A stretch of DNA of 64,000 nucleotides from Aaosphaeria pasadenensis (lineage: Eukaryota; Ascomycota; Dothideomycetes; Pleosporales): assembly GCA_022813625.1 (NCBI GenBank), contig JAKLMB010000042.1, positions 62,001 through 126,000 of the forward strand, written 5' to 3'. A model generated the notes under the pieces. It was not told where the DNA came from. It did no database searches and saw only the letters and a list, made by a program, of their open reading frames with translations. Positions 44,217 through 56,394 of the stretch are shown in pieces (within the stretch, counting starts at the first letter, position 1; every line of letters begins with the position of its first letter). The position numbers and the translations under genes are program-made.

Positions 44217-45850
44217 CTTCCAGCAAAAGTCAGCGCATCAGGGCCCCCCACAACACTGTGAGAGAGGAATGCAGGAAGAGCAGGCAGAAGGAGAGGGATC
44301 AGGAGTTTTCTTGCATTCTGCGAGTTGCGCGGGCTGACGTATGGAAGACATCGGATCCGATTGTTCCTGCCCTCCTGGTCCGGCGAAGCTAAGGTGTCCA
44401 CATTTCTTGATATCACTGTATTGCATTTCCCCATCGGACTTTGTTGATGTTGGGTAGCACGGTAGGTGGCCTAGGAACAGGCATGGTGTAGTTCCTCTAC
44501 CGCATAGGGGAGCCAAGCGTTGATCTTGCGAGGCTTAGAGGGAATCTATTGGGCTTTGGACCCCAACCTCTCTCGGCTGTGTTCAGACTCTCTTTTCTAG
44601 AGGAACAATAAACTCAGAGAACCTATGGGGCAGTTTTGTGTGCAATGCTCAAAAAATCGCCTATGCTACGCCAGGGGCCGAATAATCGTTGTGTACCTCT
44701 CTCGGGCGGTTTATTAGAGAACAATTCATTTCTTGCCCGACTACTTTGGTGTTGTTTTGCGTTATGAGAACATACAATATCTTCAAAGATGGACGAAAAT
44801 CGTAAGATGGCAAAAATAGCAATTATACTACCTAGGTTGTTACTCGTGCGGCTATACAATCGCCACGCTAGGGTCTCTAACCGTCAGCCATCACCACGAA
44901 CCAGCCTGTTCCTGTATCACCGCATTGTAACAGAGAAAGTTGTCAAGGATATGGGCTCATACTACGAGCTGAGGCTGTACATTTAGCATGCGGCTGGATA
45001 CGCCGATTGCTCTTCGTACAATGAATTCAAAGTGTTCAATTTCGGAGAGCGAAGCTTCAACGGTCGAAAGAAATGATCATCTGGTAAAGTACTGACGGTA
45101 TCCCCTCAACACATCATCATCTTCAACCCACCAATTCTCCCACCTCAGGAACGACGACGACGACTCTACGTTCATGAGGTTCTTCCGATCACCAATATCT
45201 TCACTGCCCTCACCTGGATCAGCACAGCCAATCACCTCCCCAAACCCTCCCATGCGCCCCTCACCTGCAAGCTTGCATCAAACTTTGAAACGCGGCACAG
45301 AAACATACGAGCAGACGCGGGTAGGGACAGGGCCCATCAATGCACTTCCAATCGTACACTGCCGCAGCCAACCTATTCGTTTTCACCGGTGGCTGATGGC
45401 TGATGGCTGATGGCTGACGGCTGACGCCCCGGTCGGCTCGGCTCGGGACGCCTTGAGGGTCCAACAACTGCTAGAAAGTCACATGAATTTGATAGAAAAA
45501 AGAGACTGCAAATTTGGGTGGATAAGATGGTAGAGATGAGTCACGAAAGGTGGAGTTGTTGATGTAAAGCTGAGGTAGGTGAGGAGGTGATGATGAAAGG
45601 TACAACAGGGTGCGCAGCGAGAGTTCCTTATCGATAACCAGCTACGAAGGAAAGCCCCACTGATCTCATCGTCATTCAAACCATAATCCATCATGGTACC
45701 AACCAAAATTGCCTTCACATTTCGGTGATGTGCTTCCCACTATAACACTAAATTTTCTCTTCTATCTCTCATAAACTATTTTCCTACACTGTCGTGGATG
45801 AGCAAATCCACCAAGTAAAGAGCTGAGTTGATCAAGAAAGACGCAACAAA
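44217..45850. other. Divergent intergenic region with a 7-bp tandem repeat
   Basis: About 1.6 kb between the starts of the lectin-like and PARG-like genes. I see no gene. It includes the short tandem repeat at 45391-45425 listed separately. Confidence 0.4.
45391..45425. repeat. Short tandem repeat of a 7-mer (GGCTGAT/GGCTGAC)
   Basis: Five consecutive copies of GGCTGAT or GGCTGAC, the last two carrying a T-to-C change. It is non-coding and lies about 430 bp upstream of the PARG-like gene. Probably a simple minisatellite. Confidence 0.8.
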
Positions 45851-47344
45851 ATGGGACGGACCCAGCAATCACAAGGCCTCGCACCGCCCTCCATTCGCAA
45901 AGACGTCCGCGCGAAACAAGCAAGGCACATCGTCAATAAAGTGATTCCCTCGCTTCTGGCGTCGAGTGCGCGGGCGCGGCGCGGCGTGGATGGGAGTGCG
46001 GTGTTTGCTGATCCGGGGCCGAATCTCGGTAATAGTAGTCATGGAGAGGAGGACGGGAAAGACGAAGTTGAGGGGGATGGGTATGTTAAGAGGAAGGGGC
46101 AGGGGAGGAGGAAGGTTAAGGGCGGTGATGGGGATTCTTCTGCGAAGGAGAGAAAAGGCGGTGCTGGTGGTGGGAAGGGGAGGAAGAGGGGTGGTTCGGT
46201 CGATGAAGCGATTGGGGAGCTTTCTTTGGATGGGAAACTGGTTGAGAGGAAGGGTGAAAGGGTCGTGAGGGTCGTTGCGACAGACACGTTGACCGCCGCG
46301 CAGATGCTATCAACGCAGGCCTCCAGCGAGAAGAAGAAGCAACCGAATCCGATGGTTTTGAACATGGCGTCGCCGCTTCGTCCGGGTGGTGGTGTCCTCG
46401 CGGGTGCGACGTCGCAGGAGGAATTTCTCTGCGCGCGAACGACACTGCTCCCATCGCTCAAGGAGGAGTTCTACAGGTTGCCTGAGATCGGGGGGATCTA
46501 CACGCACGACGTGTTAGTGTTCCGTGACTCTTCGTCGCTGGGGAAAACGAGCGGTGAATTGGGGCCTGCGGGGCGGTACTGGATCGATGTTGTTTCTGCC
46601 GGGATGCTGCGATTTCCGGATTTGGAGGGAGATGGAGAGGAAGAGGAGAGACGGTTGGGGAAGAAGGATAGGGAGTTAGTGGAGGCGAAGATGCGGGCGG
46701 TTTTGAGAATTGCATGTGCGAAGGGGGCGAAGAGGATTGTGCTGGGGGCTTGGGGATGTGGCGCATATGGGAATCCGGTCAGGGACATTGCACGGGCTTG
46801 GAGGAGCATTATTGATGGATCTTCTCGTAGCGACGGGACGAAGAAGGGAAAAGGTGGTGTGCAAGAGAGCTGGGATTCAATCGAGGAAGTGGTCTTCGCG
46901 ATAGCGAACAGGAAAATGGCAACAGAGTTTTCGAAGCATTACGACAGGCATATTGAAGTCGAGGCCGGACCTGGCGGATCGAGATATCAAGAAGATGAGG
47001 ATGATGAAGAGGAGGAAGAGGATCCTGTCGCCGGGGAACTACGGACTAAGATCAATGAGATGGAAGGCCAATTGGCCCAGGTGTGGAATGCGGATCTAAA
47101 AGCGAGATTGGAGGTGATCCTGGATGGGTTGAAGGCCCAACTCAAGGAAAGAGAAGCCGATATCCAGATTGATGACGAAGAGGGAGGAGGAATAGACGTG
47201 AACCAGACAGGCGAGGAGAATGGTGGTGACTCCGATGACTCCAATGATTCCTTCACAGTCTTGAACCCAGCACCCGATGAAGACGTAGAAGATACGGACG
47301 ACGATAGTTTCGAAGATCTTGGAAAACAAAATAGCTTGCAATAG
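45851..47344 (+). CDS. Microbial-type poly(ADP-ribose) glycohydrolase domain protein
   Basis: An intronless frame of 497 aa. The PARG signature is intact: Gly-Gly-Gly at 179-181 (RPGGGVLAGA) and Gln-Glu-Glu at 189-191, spaced as in bacterial and filamentous-fungal PARG. The macro-domain-type 'GAWGCGAYGNPV' loop also lies downstream. These enzymes remove ADP-ribose chains from proteins; the second Glu of QEE is catalytic. The N-terminal pattern 'RKDVRAKQARHIVNKVIP' is typical of the TIGR02452/DUF2263 group. A Gly/Lys/Arg-rich insert (about residues 60-118) and a long acidic C-terminal tail are unstructured and may direct nuclear or protein binding. The gene is GC-rich compared with its surroundings. 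Confidence 0.85.
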   Translation: MGRTQQSQGLAPPSIRKDVRAKQARHIVNKVIPSLLASSARARRGVDGSAVFADPGPNLGNSSHGEEDGKDEVEGDGYVKRKGQGRRKVKGGDGDSSAKERKGGAGGGKGRKRGGSVDEAIGELSLDGKLVERKGERVVRVVATDTLTAAQMLSTQASSEKKKQPNPMVLNMASPLRPGGGVLAGATSQEEFLCARTTLLPSLKEEFYRLPEIGGIYTHDVLVFRDSSSLGKTSGELGPAGRYWIDVVSAGMLRFPDLEGDGEEEERRLGKKDRELVEAKMRAVLRIACAKGAKRIVLGAWGCGAYGNPVRDIARAWRSIIDGSSRSDGTKKGKGGVQESWDSIEEVVFAIANRKMATEFSKHYDRHIEVEAGPGGSRYQEDEDDEEEEEDPVAGELRTKINEMEGQLAQVWNADLKARLEVILDGLKAQLKEREADIQIDDEEGGGIDVNQTGEENGGDSDDSNDSFTVLNPAPDEDVEDTDDDSFEDLGKQNSLQ

Positions 47345-47594
47345 CATGGAATCCACGACGGAACCTTTTATTCAATACGGAATATGCATATCAATGAAAA
47401 ATCTTGTCCATTTGGGCTGCCTTGAACTGCGTTGAGTTATTGCATCGCGATGATGAATCTCTATATACTCATAAGTAATACAATGAAACAAATGGAGATG
47501 GGTATCGTAAAAGAGTGTGAGTGTAATGCCGATGATTTCGCTGTACAAATGCATTCAAACGCCCCTCGTCTCAACTTCGATTTTGTTCTGCAAC

Positions 47595-48911
47595 TCACTG
47601 CTGCGGCTTATACACCATACCTCCAACGCTCGAATACACATTCGCGCTCGCAGGACCCGCCAACCTTCTCGTCTTTTCTTCTCTCTCCCTGACCTCTCTT
47701 TCATTCTGGACGGCAACGCAGCAACAGCAGCAACAACCTCTTGCAAAATCACCGATACAGCTGCCGTCGATTTTATACATGTGGCGGATCTTCATCCGCT
47801 GCAAAGTCGGGAAAAGCCACCACAGACCACAGGCAGCGCCCATGACTGTACAATGGCCGTTTGTCGCGCTATAGCTGAGTAGATCCGTGGGATCCTTCTT
47901 GTTTGATTTCTGCGAGAGACGGTAGGACGTCCGGCCATATATGATGCAGGGGCAGAATAGACCCGTCACACAGTCTGAAATACCGGGGGTACAGGAGAGG
48001 AGGCCAAATTTCCACTTCTTACCTGCGCCGTTATCAGCGAGGTCCATGTTCGGATGAGAAACTTGACCGGGTTGATGGAGGGCGAAGTCGAGTCCATTAG
48101 GTCCATGTGCAGCGTGAGGGCTGAATACGGGGTTGCGTTCGAAACCATGGGGTGTATACGGTTCACTCATTGGGCCAGTCTGAGTGATGGGAGATGTGGG
48201 TTTGGAAAAATCGTTGGGGTCATGCTTGATGGCGACTGGCGAGATGGGTGTAATGGCGCTCTTGGGCGGGAGTGGACCGGCTGGTAAAGATGGGACTGGC
48301 GGTGGTGGTGCGGCGTATGATGATACATTTGTGTTGATGGGAGATAGATTGCTTCGTTGACGGGCATGTCGTGACTGCATAGGTAGGTTTGTTTGTACCT
48401 GTAGTGGCTCCTCCGACGATATGGGCGTGAATGATGCATGGCCATGGTGACCATGGGTGTTCTGCTGATGGGCCACAGCATTGGTGGTTTCATATGCGGG
48501 TGGTTTTTCGTGAGGATGAATATTTTGTGGATGTTTTGAATCTACTTGGTCGTGTGGCGTTTGAGGATGTTGTCCGACAGCGGTATCGAGAGGATTTGGG
48601 AGAGGCTCATGTGGCGAGTAGTGGAATGCGCGGTGCTCTATCGGTGTCTGCGCATATGAGAAACCGCGATTGAGCGTGGCCGGGTTGGTATCGATCTGTG
48701 GTAGTTGCTGTACTTCGTTTTGCTGGTATACCTGAGACTGTGGTTGCTGCTGGTGCTGCTGGTGCTGCTGGTGCTGCTGAGGCTGTTGGTAGACCTGGTG
48801 ATCATCGTTACCAGCAGTCGCAGGATCCTGCCATGAGAATCGTTGGTGTTGTCGTTGGAGGTTTCGAATCTGAGGATGCTGAGGTGTTTGGTTGTAATGA
48901 TTTGGATCCAT
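47595..48911 (-). CDS. PLAC8 family protein with long Gln/His/Pro-rich N-terminus
   Basis: An intronless frame of 438 aa from the ATG at 48911. The first 310 residues are low-complexity and rich in Gln, His and Pro, including a QQHQQHQQH stretch encoded by a trinucleotide-type repeat (48741-48780). The C-terminal 125 residues form a PLAC8 domain: 'WKFGLLSCTPGISDCVTG' followed by FCPCIIYGR, a hydrophobic hairpin (VMGAACGLWWLFP), 'RHMYKIDGSCIGDF' and a run of six cysteines. Related plant and fungal proteins (FCR/FWL type) act at membranes in heavy-metal or calcium homeostasis. In fungi the role is open. It is convergent with the PARG-like gene (about 250 bp between stops). Confidence 0.85.
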   Translation of the reverse strand: MDPNHYNQTPQHPQIRNLQRQHQRFSWQDPATAGNDDHQVYQQPQQHQQHQQHQQQPQSQVYQQNEVQQLPQIDTNPATLNRGFSYAQTPIEHRAFHYSPHEPLPNPLDTAVGQHPQTPHDQVDSKHPQNIHPHEKPPAYETTNAVAHQQNTHGHHGHASFTPISSEEPLQVQTNLPMQSRHARQRSNLSPINTNVSSYAAPPPPVPSLPAGPLPPKSAITPISPVAIKHDPNDFSKPTSPITQTGPMSEPYTPHGFERNPVFSPHAAHGPNGLDFALHQPGQVSHPNMDLADNGAGKKWKFGLLSCTPGISDCVTGLFCPCIIYGRTSYRLSQKSNKKDPTDLLSYSATNGHCTVMGAACGLWWLFPTLQRMKIRHMYKIDGSCIGDFARGCCCCCCVAVQNEREVREREEKTRRLAGPASANVYSSVGGMVYKPQQ

Positions 48912-50034
48912 ATCGGATAATATGTATCGGTATTCCAGAGACTCAATAGCTAACTTCACAATTGCACCTTCATGAGAGGAGGGAGTAGAGATGTATTCTA
49001 GCACCTCGTGGAGAAGGCTCCTAGAAGAATTGTTTCGCGAATGGCCACTGTAAGCAAATCTCAACGTGATCTAAAAACAATGCAAAGCTGTATATTTGAT
49101 GCAAAATGAGAAGCTCCTGAGGTGCAGGAGGTTCAATCTGGGGTGACGAGGGGTATTAACTGTCTCCTGTCATCTCGTCAGCTCTGCATAACTACTGCAA
49201 AAGGACCACCATGTCTCCAGCAAAAAGAACGCCGCCCAGGGGATCCACAGTTGAGTGACCACGGTGGTTGGCCGCTTCAGTGATGTGCTTCGTATCTGGC
49301 CACCAGCAGGAGAAGTTGACCAAAGGAAATCGCAGAGCTCCCGCCGCTGATCAGCCTCATCGCCAAAATGCATGTTGGCATTCAAGGTGAAGCCAAATAG
49401 CGACCAATTGACGGCGTAGTTGAGGTGTGACGGGGCTGTGGTGGAGGTTCCGCTTAGATGCCGGGCGCTTAACAACGCCGCCCCAGCCAGAAGCCAATTG
49501 GCCCTTGCAGGCATCTGTTGCACCAATCACCATCTCAAATCACGTCTCTCTTTCAATCCTTCAACTGCGATGCTGCCCTAGTGGGAAGAATAACGATTCA
49601 ACGATCGACAAGAGCAACAGTGCGTCAAACTGTATGCATGGTGGTTCACTCAGTTCCTAGCGAGTATCTTTCTTCTAGCATTAGCAGCGCGACTGTCTCA
49701 GGTGGCGACTGTTGCGACTTGTTTTGCGCATGCGTTATTGCCTGCGGTTGTATAGCTGAGGCGGTAAAAATAGCAATCATCAGGGGTTTGACATCACATC
49801 GAACACTTGTACGGAGTATGGAGTAAATGAATCTCCAAGTCATCGCAACTCGCAGCAGTCACAACAACTAGTCAAAGCAAAATGGACCATCATATTTTGG
49901 ATGTGGATAAGCGTGAGGGTGGCATTAAAGATGTTGGATGCGTTACACTGTACAAGAGTCGGCAGCTTTCCACAGCGATCGACTCATAATAATGGCTACA
50001 AAGGGTGGAGTATAGGTGTTGCGGCATTGATGAT
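48912..50034. other. Intergenic region, no gene seen
   Basis: This lies between the PLAC8 start and the stop of the mitochondrial protein gene. The in-frame upstream extension of the PLAC8 frame to about 49064 is probably leader. No other coding signal or RNA gene was recognised. Confidence 0.4.
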
Positions 50035-50976
50035 TTAGTTCTTGTCGGACTCAGACTTGCCGCGCTCGTCCTTGTTCTCGGCCTGGGGAATGATTAGATA
50101 TGTACATGAGATGCATGCTACTCGGGGGATCACTAACCTGGGGTCGGTCGCTGGAAACGGTACCCTTGAGCTTTGCGGTCTCGGCAACACCTTCACCCTT
50201 GGAGCTCTTCTCTGGGTTCTCGGAAACAGGAGTAGAGTGACCGGTATCATCGTTGGAGAGGCCTTGCTGCTTGCCAGAGGTTTCATTGGAGCTCTTGCTC
50301 TCTTTCGATGCGTCGGGCTAGAGGTTGTTAGTCGAGTAGGCTTTTGCCAGCGATGAATGGAAAATACCTTGTCCGATTTGGCAGGGTCGGCAGCCTTCTC
50401 ATCCTTTTTCGCTTCCTTGTCCTCCTTCTTCTCCTCTTTCTTGTCGTCCTTCTTTTCTTCCTTCTTCTTCTTCTCCTCCTCCTTCTTCTCCTCCTTCTTC
50501 TCTTCCTTGGGCTCCTCTTTGGGCTCCTCTTTGGGCTCCTCGGCGGCTTCCTCTGCAGGTGCCTCGTCGTGCTTCTCCTCGTGGTGATCACCATGGTCAC
50601 CATGGCCTTCACCACTGCCGGTGTCCTGGGTGACGACGATGTAGAGTCCGAGGACGGTCATGATGCCTCCACTAGCTGCCCTGTTTCCGGAATTAGCAGA
50701 GGGCCCCACCAGGATGAGCATCAGCATCATCATCATTGATCATCACCATCCGATTTTACTCCAGATTCGACATTTCCATCTTAATTTTACTTACCATGGC
50801 AAGTCGCTGGTCTTCGCTGGGCCGTGTGCACCATGCGCGGAAGCATAGGACCTACGGCTGGATTGCTGCCACATGCGCTGCCATGGCTGGAGCTCTGCAG
50901 TGCGGAAGGACCTTGCGGGACGGGCCAAACGGGCGATTGAGGCGGCGCGGAAGGCCGTTGATCGGGGGAGAACCAT
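50035..50976 (-). CDS. Probable mitochondrial protein with one membrane segment and Lys/Glu-rich tail
   Basis: Exons (minus strand) 50976-50795, 50680-50368, 50317-50138 and 50082-50035 give 240 aa. The N-terminal 45 residues are rich in Arg, Ala and Ser without acids (MVLPRSTAFRAASIARLARP...RRSYAS), a classic matrix-targeting presequence. A single hydrophobic segment follows (about 61-75, AASGGIMTVLGLYIVV), spliced across the 114-bp first intron. Then come a His/Glu-rich patch and a long PKEEPKEE/KKEEKK tail. The last part ('GKQQGLSNDDTGHST', then 'GEGVAETAKLKGTVS') is conserved-looking and recalls unnamed ascomycete mitochondrial proteins. Function unknown; an inner-membrane protein with its charged tail in one compartment is a reasonable guess. 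It is divergent from CAND1. Confidence 0.75.
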
Positions 50977-51781
50977 TATGAATGTGAAAGAGTGGTAATT
51001 GACCCGGACGAAGAGCAATTGAGTTGAAGATGGAAGATCCGGATGGATGGATGGATAATACGAGGTAGATGAAGATGAGAAGAATTGGGAGAGAAGTGAC
51101 GTGCGTGTGCCTTGGATGGATGATTGATCATGTCATTTCCCCGTACGTCAGCCGGATGGCCTAAGCTTCTTTTTCTTTTCAACAGAGACTAAGCTAGACT
51201 CGGTAAGGCCGTAAGATAAACCCATCTAATCTGATTTCATTACCGGTATTAAACTGAATCAACTCCATAGGCAACAGGCAGCTCCCAATAATCCATCAAC
51301 TCATCAACCATCAACCATCAACCTCACCAACTCTCTGTCCATCACCGCCTTTCCCTTCTTACTTTTTTTTCCTCTACCTTGAAACGGACGGCAGCCTGGC
51401 TCATGGCTTGTCTATAAAGCTTCTTCATTCAAAAGGAACCATATCTATGCAACACGACTGACTGAGGCACTTCTGTTTCCTTTTACCTCAAGCTCTTGGT
51501 TAAGGTAGGTACTTGTAGCTATTACTGCTCACACCCCACTCTTCCCGCACAGCAACCCCCCCACCACTACACTACCTCTCTCCACCGCCTTCACTGCTAC
51601 TGCTATCACCACCACCACCATCATCATCACCACTACCACCACTACAATAACAACAATAACAACAATAACCGCACCACCCCGTTTATCTCACAATCAAATT
51701 CATTTAGCGTCCTCCCTTCGTTATATCCGCACAGCTTCTTCGCCGCAAACAGACCATTCTGAAGGTGTCCAACCATCCAAA
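50977..51781. promoter_or_regulatory. Divergent promoter region and CAND1 5' leader
   Basis: About 0.8 kb between divergent starts. Pyrimidine-rich stretches (51330-51600) precede the CAND1 ATG, as is usual for strongly expressed fungal housekeeping genes. The microsatellite at 51604-51670 lies in the presumed leader. Confidence 0.4.
51604..51670. repeat. Microsatellite (ACC/ATC)n-(AAC/AAT)n in CAND1 leader
   Basis: An imperfect trinucleotide run of ACC and ATC units changes into AAC/AAT units, 110-180 bp upstream of the CAND1 ATG. Probably transcribed but untranslated. Confidence 0.75.
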
Positions 51782-54700
51782 ATGGCGCCCTCGTCGGTCT
51801 CGATAAACCCCACAGCCACCAATGTGTCTCAACTGCTAGGGAAACTATATGATAGTGACCCAGATTTTCGCTTCATGGCCCTGAGTGATCTCCAGGAGAT
51901 GCTCAAGATTGGCCACCCGGGTTTTCTACACCATGAGTCTGCGACTTGTACAAAGACGGTAGAGGGCTTGTTGGCTACCCTGGTGGACTCAAATGGCGAG
52001 GTGCAGAACATGGCTATCAAATGCCTTGGACCCTTCGTAAACCGCATACCCGAATCGATACTCAGCCCCATGCTCGAGAAGCTCTCAAACATCCAGACGA
52101 ATGACGCCGTCGATCAGTCAATACCCTCCCTTGCCCTCCGAGAGGTCGTCGTTTCCCTCCCACGTCCGGTGCCCGGCATCGCTCGCTCGCGAGAAGTCAC
52201 AGACGCCTATGGCGCGATTAGTAGAGTTCTGATCCCACGCCTGCTTGGTCGACATGTTATCCCGCCTCGGAAGGAGGTCCCAAACCTCCCGAAGGGTATG
52301 CTGCCGACTGACTTGGAGAATGGGACTGATAGCAATGCTATCGATGTCTTGACGGAGATTGCGAGATGTTTTGGTCCTTTGCTACAGGACGCAGAAATAC
52401 AAGGATTACAACAGATTACATTCGAAATCCTCGAGAGTGACAAGGCAAGCTCGATGATGAAGAAGAAGGCGGTCACGGCGCTCTCCATTCTTTCTGCACA
52501 CTTCTCCTCCGAGTCCTTGAGCGCGTTGCTATCTCGGATCATTGAGCATCTCCGCGATGTACACCTAACTCGCAGCAAACGAAAGCTATACATCACCATT
52601 CTAGGGTCCATGGCACGCTCGATCCCCCGTAAATTCGGCCCTTATCTAAAGACGTTGGCGCCATTTGTGCTGAGTGCTTTGAGCGCACAGGAAGTGGACG
52701 AAGAAATGGATGTATCAGACGATGAGGCTGAACGAGATCCCGAGATCGACGAAGTCCTCGAAGCGGCTCTTATCGCCATAGAAAGCTTTTTGGTGTCTTG
52801 CTCACAGGACATGCGTCTGTACACGCACGAAACAATCGATTCCGCCACCCGGCTTCTCAAGTACGACCCCAACCTCGCCACCGACGGGGACGACGACGAC
52901 GATGCAATGGACAGTGAGGAGGAGGATATGTTCGATGGCGAAGACTTTGAGGAGGAGGAGGGCTTCGACGATGATGAGGATGGAAGCTGGAAAGTGCGTC
53001 GCTGCGCTGCAAAGGTCTTGTACGCACTCATCTCGACACGCACCGATCTCTTAGATGATGGAACTTTGTACAACAAGGTGGCGCCAGCTCTAGTCTCCAG
53101 GTTCAAAGAGCGTGAAGAGAATGTCCGCCTCGAGGTCTTGTCCACATTGTCGAACCTCGTGAGGAAGTCAGGAGACGGGCCCATACCACTTGGACTGTCC
53201 TTGGACCAAAACCTCCAGGGCACTATGGGACCTCCACCAAGCAAGAAACGGCGTAGAGTGGGATCTGATGCTAGTATGTTCGATATTCATGCCAACGCTT
53301 CCCTGTCATTGGGATATGACTCCCCAGCACCCGTTGGAACTCCACCCGTGGGTCCCAGGGCTAGCTTAGCAAAACTCAATCCGGAAATCATGAAAGGCGT
53401 GACAAGTCTGCTCAAGGCGTCGAGTACACCGCCTACTAAGCAGGCCTCGGTCGTGTTGCTTAAGGACATTGTTGTCACCCAGCGTGGGGGCATCCAGGGC
53501 TACCTACAGCAGATCGCGGATCCCGTCATCGACGCCGCTAAACTGACTGGAGGTTCATCTGCTGGAACAACAGCAACGACCGCGAACAGCCTCCGCATTC
53601 AAGCCTTGCAATTGATTGGTGCTATCGCCGACACCCATCCATCTGCAGCAATACAGCCGTATCTCGCAAAAATTGTTCCTGCTCTTCTCCTTGGCGCAAA
53701 GGACAGGTATAGCAAGCTATCAATTGAGTCCTTAGTCGCGACGGAGCAAGTAGTCAAGACTCTCACCCCACCCCGCAGCCAGTCAGGTGGAAACCACAAT
53801 CAAGAACACCTGGAGCTGCTTTTCGACGCTCTGATCAGCAGAATTTCTGCTAACGATGCCGATCTCGAGGTCAGGCAAAACGCCATTCACGTGCTTGGCC
53901 TGTTTATCGGTCGTAGCTCAGGCACGACTGGGCTTTTATCTCCCGACAAGCGGTCTTCTGGCCTCGGTCTACTTCATGACCGCCTGAAGAATGAGCTCAC
54001 CCGACTTGCCTCCGTGCGGGCCATTGATACCATTGTTGCCCTAACGAAGGCCGAAGATGAGCTTCCTGCCCCCTGGCTTCGAAGCGTCGCCTTGGAGCTT
54101 GGTGCCCAGCTCCGCAAGGCTAGCCGTGCTCTTCGGGGTGCAAGCTTGAGTGCACTACGAACCATCTCATTGAATCCGATATCACGAAGTCAATTAGACA
54201 GCAAGACCAAAGCACAGCTTGTGGAGCTTCTTTTGCCTTTGGTCAGCTATGAAGATTTGCATCTCCTGGGTCCCGCACTCATCATCCTCGCAACATTCGT
54301 CAAAGATGATGCACAGTCGGTCATGACAGAACAGCTGAACAAGTCTCTATGCAACGTGGTTCGCGGTTCTATCAGCGGCAGCTCGCTAGAAGCCCTTCTT
54401 GCACTGGTACGAACCGTTGGCGAGAAAGGCGCTGGCCAAACACTGATGAATGCCTTGCTACAAGATGTTGGCGTTTCTGGCCACGCAGAAGTAGTTGGAA
54501 AGGTGATTGGCAATCTGCTCGTGTCCGGTGGCAGCACCGTATCGGTTAATGTCGATAGCTTCGTCACCGAGCTTAACACTGCCACTGATGAGAAGCGAAA
54601 GTGTCTTGCACTGGTTGTCCTTGGTGAATCTGCTCTTCGATTGGGCGGACAATCAACGATCGACCCTCGCCTTTTCATCAAGTATTTCTCTGCAAAGTCG

Positions 54701-55844
54701 GAACAGGTCCCCCTGGCTGCTGCAGTCGCACTCGGCCGTGCAGGTGCTGGAAGTGTGCCCAAGTATCTGCCAATCATCCTTTCTACCATGGGCCAGCCAT
54801 CCAGTCCGCAGTACCTCCTCTTACATTCTGTCAAGGAGATCCTACAACAAGAAGGCACGGAGGCCGAACTCATACCATTCGCATCAACCCTCTGGCAAAA
54901 TCTCATTGCTGCTGCTCAAGCCGAGGATAACAAGGCCATCGGCTCCGAGTGCATTGGAAGACTGGCGATCATCGATCCGAAAAATTATCTTCCCCAATTA
55001 CAAGTAAGTTATGAGGACGTGTTTGGATGAAATCTTGGAAACTTACAATGTGCAGGATTTCCTCAACGATGGCAAGTCCAGCATCCGTGGCATGGTCATC
55101 TCCGCCCTTCGCTATACACTTGCCGACACTGATGAGGCATACGACGAATATCTCAAGCCAATCGTAGTACCTATGCTTGTCAAGATGCTCAATGAGGAGG
55201 ATCTCGAGAACCGACGCCTTGCCTTAACAACGTTCAACTCGGCCATGCACAACAAGCCTGACATCATTCTTCCTGCCCTCGACCAGTTGCTACCTTTGGC
55301 AATGAGGGAGACCGAGGTCAAGCCCGAGCTTATCCGTGAAGTGCAAATGGGACCATTCAAGCACAAAGTTGACGACGGTCTTGAGATCCGTAAGAGCGCG
55401 TACGAAACCCTGTATGCGCTCTTGGAAACTGCCTTTACGAAACTGTCGCCCGCCGACGTCTCTGATTCTTACGACCGCGTTGTTGCCGGTGTTGTGGACG
55501 AGCATGACATTCGCATTCTTTGCAATCTCATGATCACCAAGCTATCTGTCCTTGCTCCCGATCAGACAATCAGTCGTCTCGAGGTTATTTCACATAACTT
55601 CCGCACAATCTTGTCAACGAAACCCAAGGATAATGCCGTCAAGCAAGAGATTGAGAAAATCCAAGACGGTATAAAGGGCGTGTTAAAGGTGTCTGTGCTG
55701 CTTAACAAGCAGATCGGAGGAGACGCCACTGTGCTGGAGAATCAGCAGCTCAGAACCTGGAGCCAGTACTGGGATTGGATCAACAAGGATTTTCAACAAG
55801 GCATAAAAGGCGCAACAGACGAATTGAAGGATCGTGAGCGCTAA
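51782..55844 (+). CDS. cand1: CAND1/TIP120 cullin-associated protein
   Basis: Exons 51782-55003 and 55056-55844 (52-bp intron) give 1336 aa, somewhat longer than animal CAND1, as is usual for fungi. The protein is made of HEAT repeats throughout, beginning 'ATNVSQLLGKLYDSDPDFRFMALSDL'-like as in the family. The TIP120 C-terminal domain is in the second exon ('PIVVPMLVKMLNEEDLENRRLALTTFNSA' region). An acidic insert (about residues 363-400, rich in Asp and Glu) and a KKRRR basic patch (about 485) lie between repeats. CAND1 binds unneddylated cullin-Rbx1 and exchanges substrate-receptor modules of SCF ubiquitin ligases, in nucleus and cytosol. Start choice agrees with the family N-terminus. No anomalies seen. 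Confidence 0.93.
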
Positions 55845-56394
55845 TGGCAATCTTTCGAGTGGGTTTTCCTTTTTCAATCATTATGGCTGGACAGCAAATT
55901 GGTTGTTCCCTTTCCCCAGGCGGAAATGGAGATGACGGCAGATGATGGGTGCAATATCATGTTTCGAAGCCACTGTGCCAAAATCCGTACAAGGGCCTTT
56001 TACAATAGGGCTAGTAAAATAGAGAAGACATAAATAGTTGTCAAGAGGAAGCATACAAAGCAAAAATGAGCAGAATATTAAATACACGACCATTACTTCC
56101 ATCCTAAGTCTACTATTGGAATGTGTGTTCGTCCAATCACCTTGTGTCATAATAGACGCAGTTCCACAAATGGAGCTCGCTCTGAATTACCCCGACCTAC
56201 CGAGGCACTTCATCCCACCTGATGTAGTACAAACATCTAGCTCTCTAACTTCTTATTAACCTTAGCTACTCGTACCATATTAGTTAACTACCTGAAATCA
56301 TCTTCATAGAAATCCCGTCCTTCCAAACCCCACCTCAATTGCACTCAACCCACCCTCATAATCCCCAAAACGCAGAACTAACAGCTCACCAACA
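55845..56394. other. Intergenic region between CAND1 and L-rhamnose mutarotase
   Basis: This contains the CAND1 3' flank and the mutarotase promoter. The AT-rich half (55980-56300) has no open frame of interest. Confidence 0.4.

Noticed and set aside
45966..46864. Several overlapping open frames on both strands
   Set aside because: These are alternative frames of the GC-rich PARG-like gene, which has the clear catalytic motifs.
52642..54906. Minus-strand frames of about 200 codons
   Set aside because: They lie fully antisense to the CAND1 coding exon and are Ser/Arg-rich shadows.
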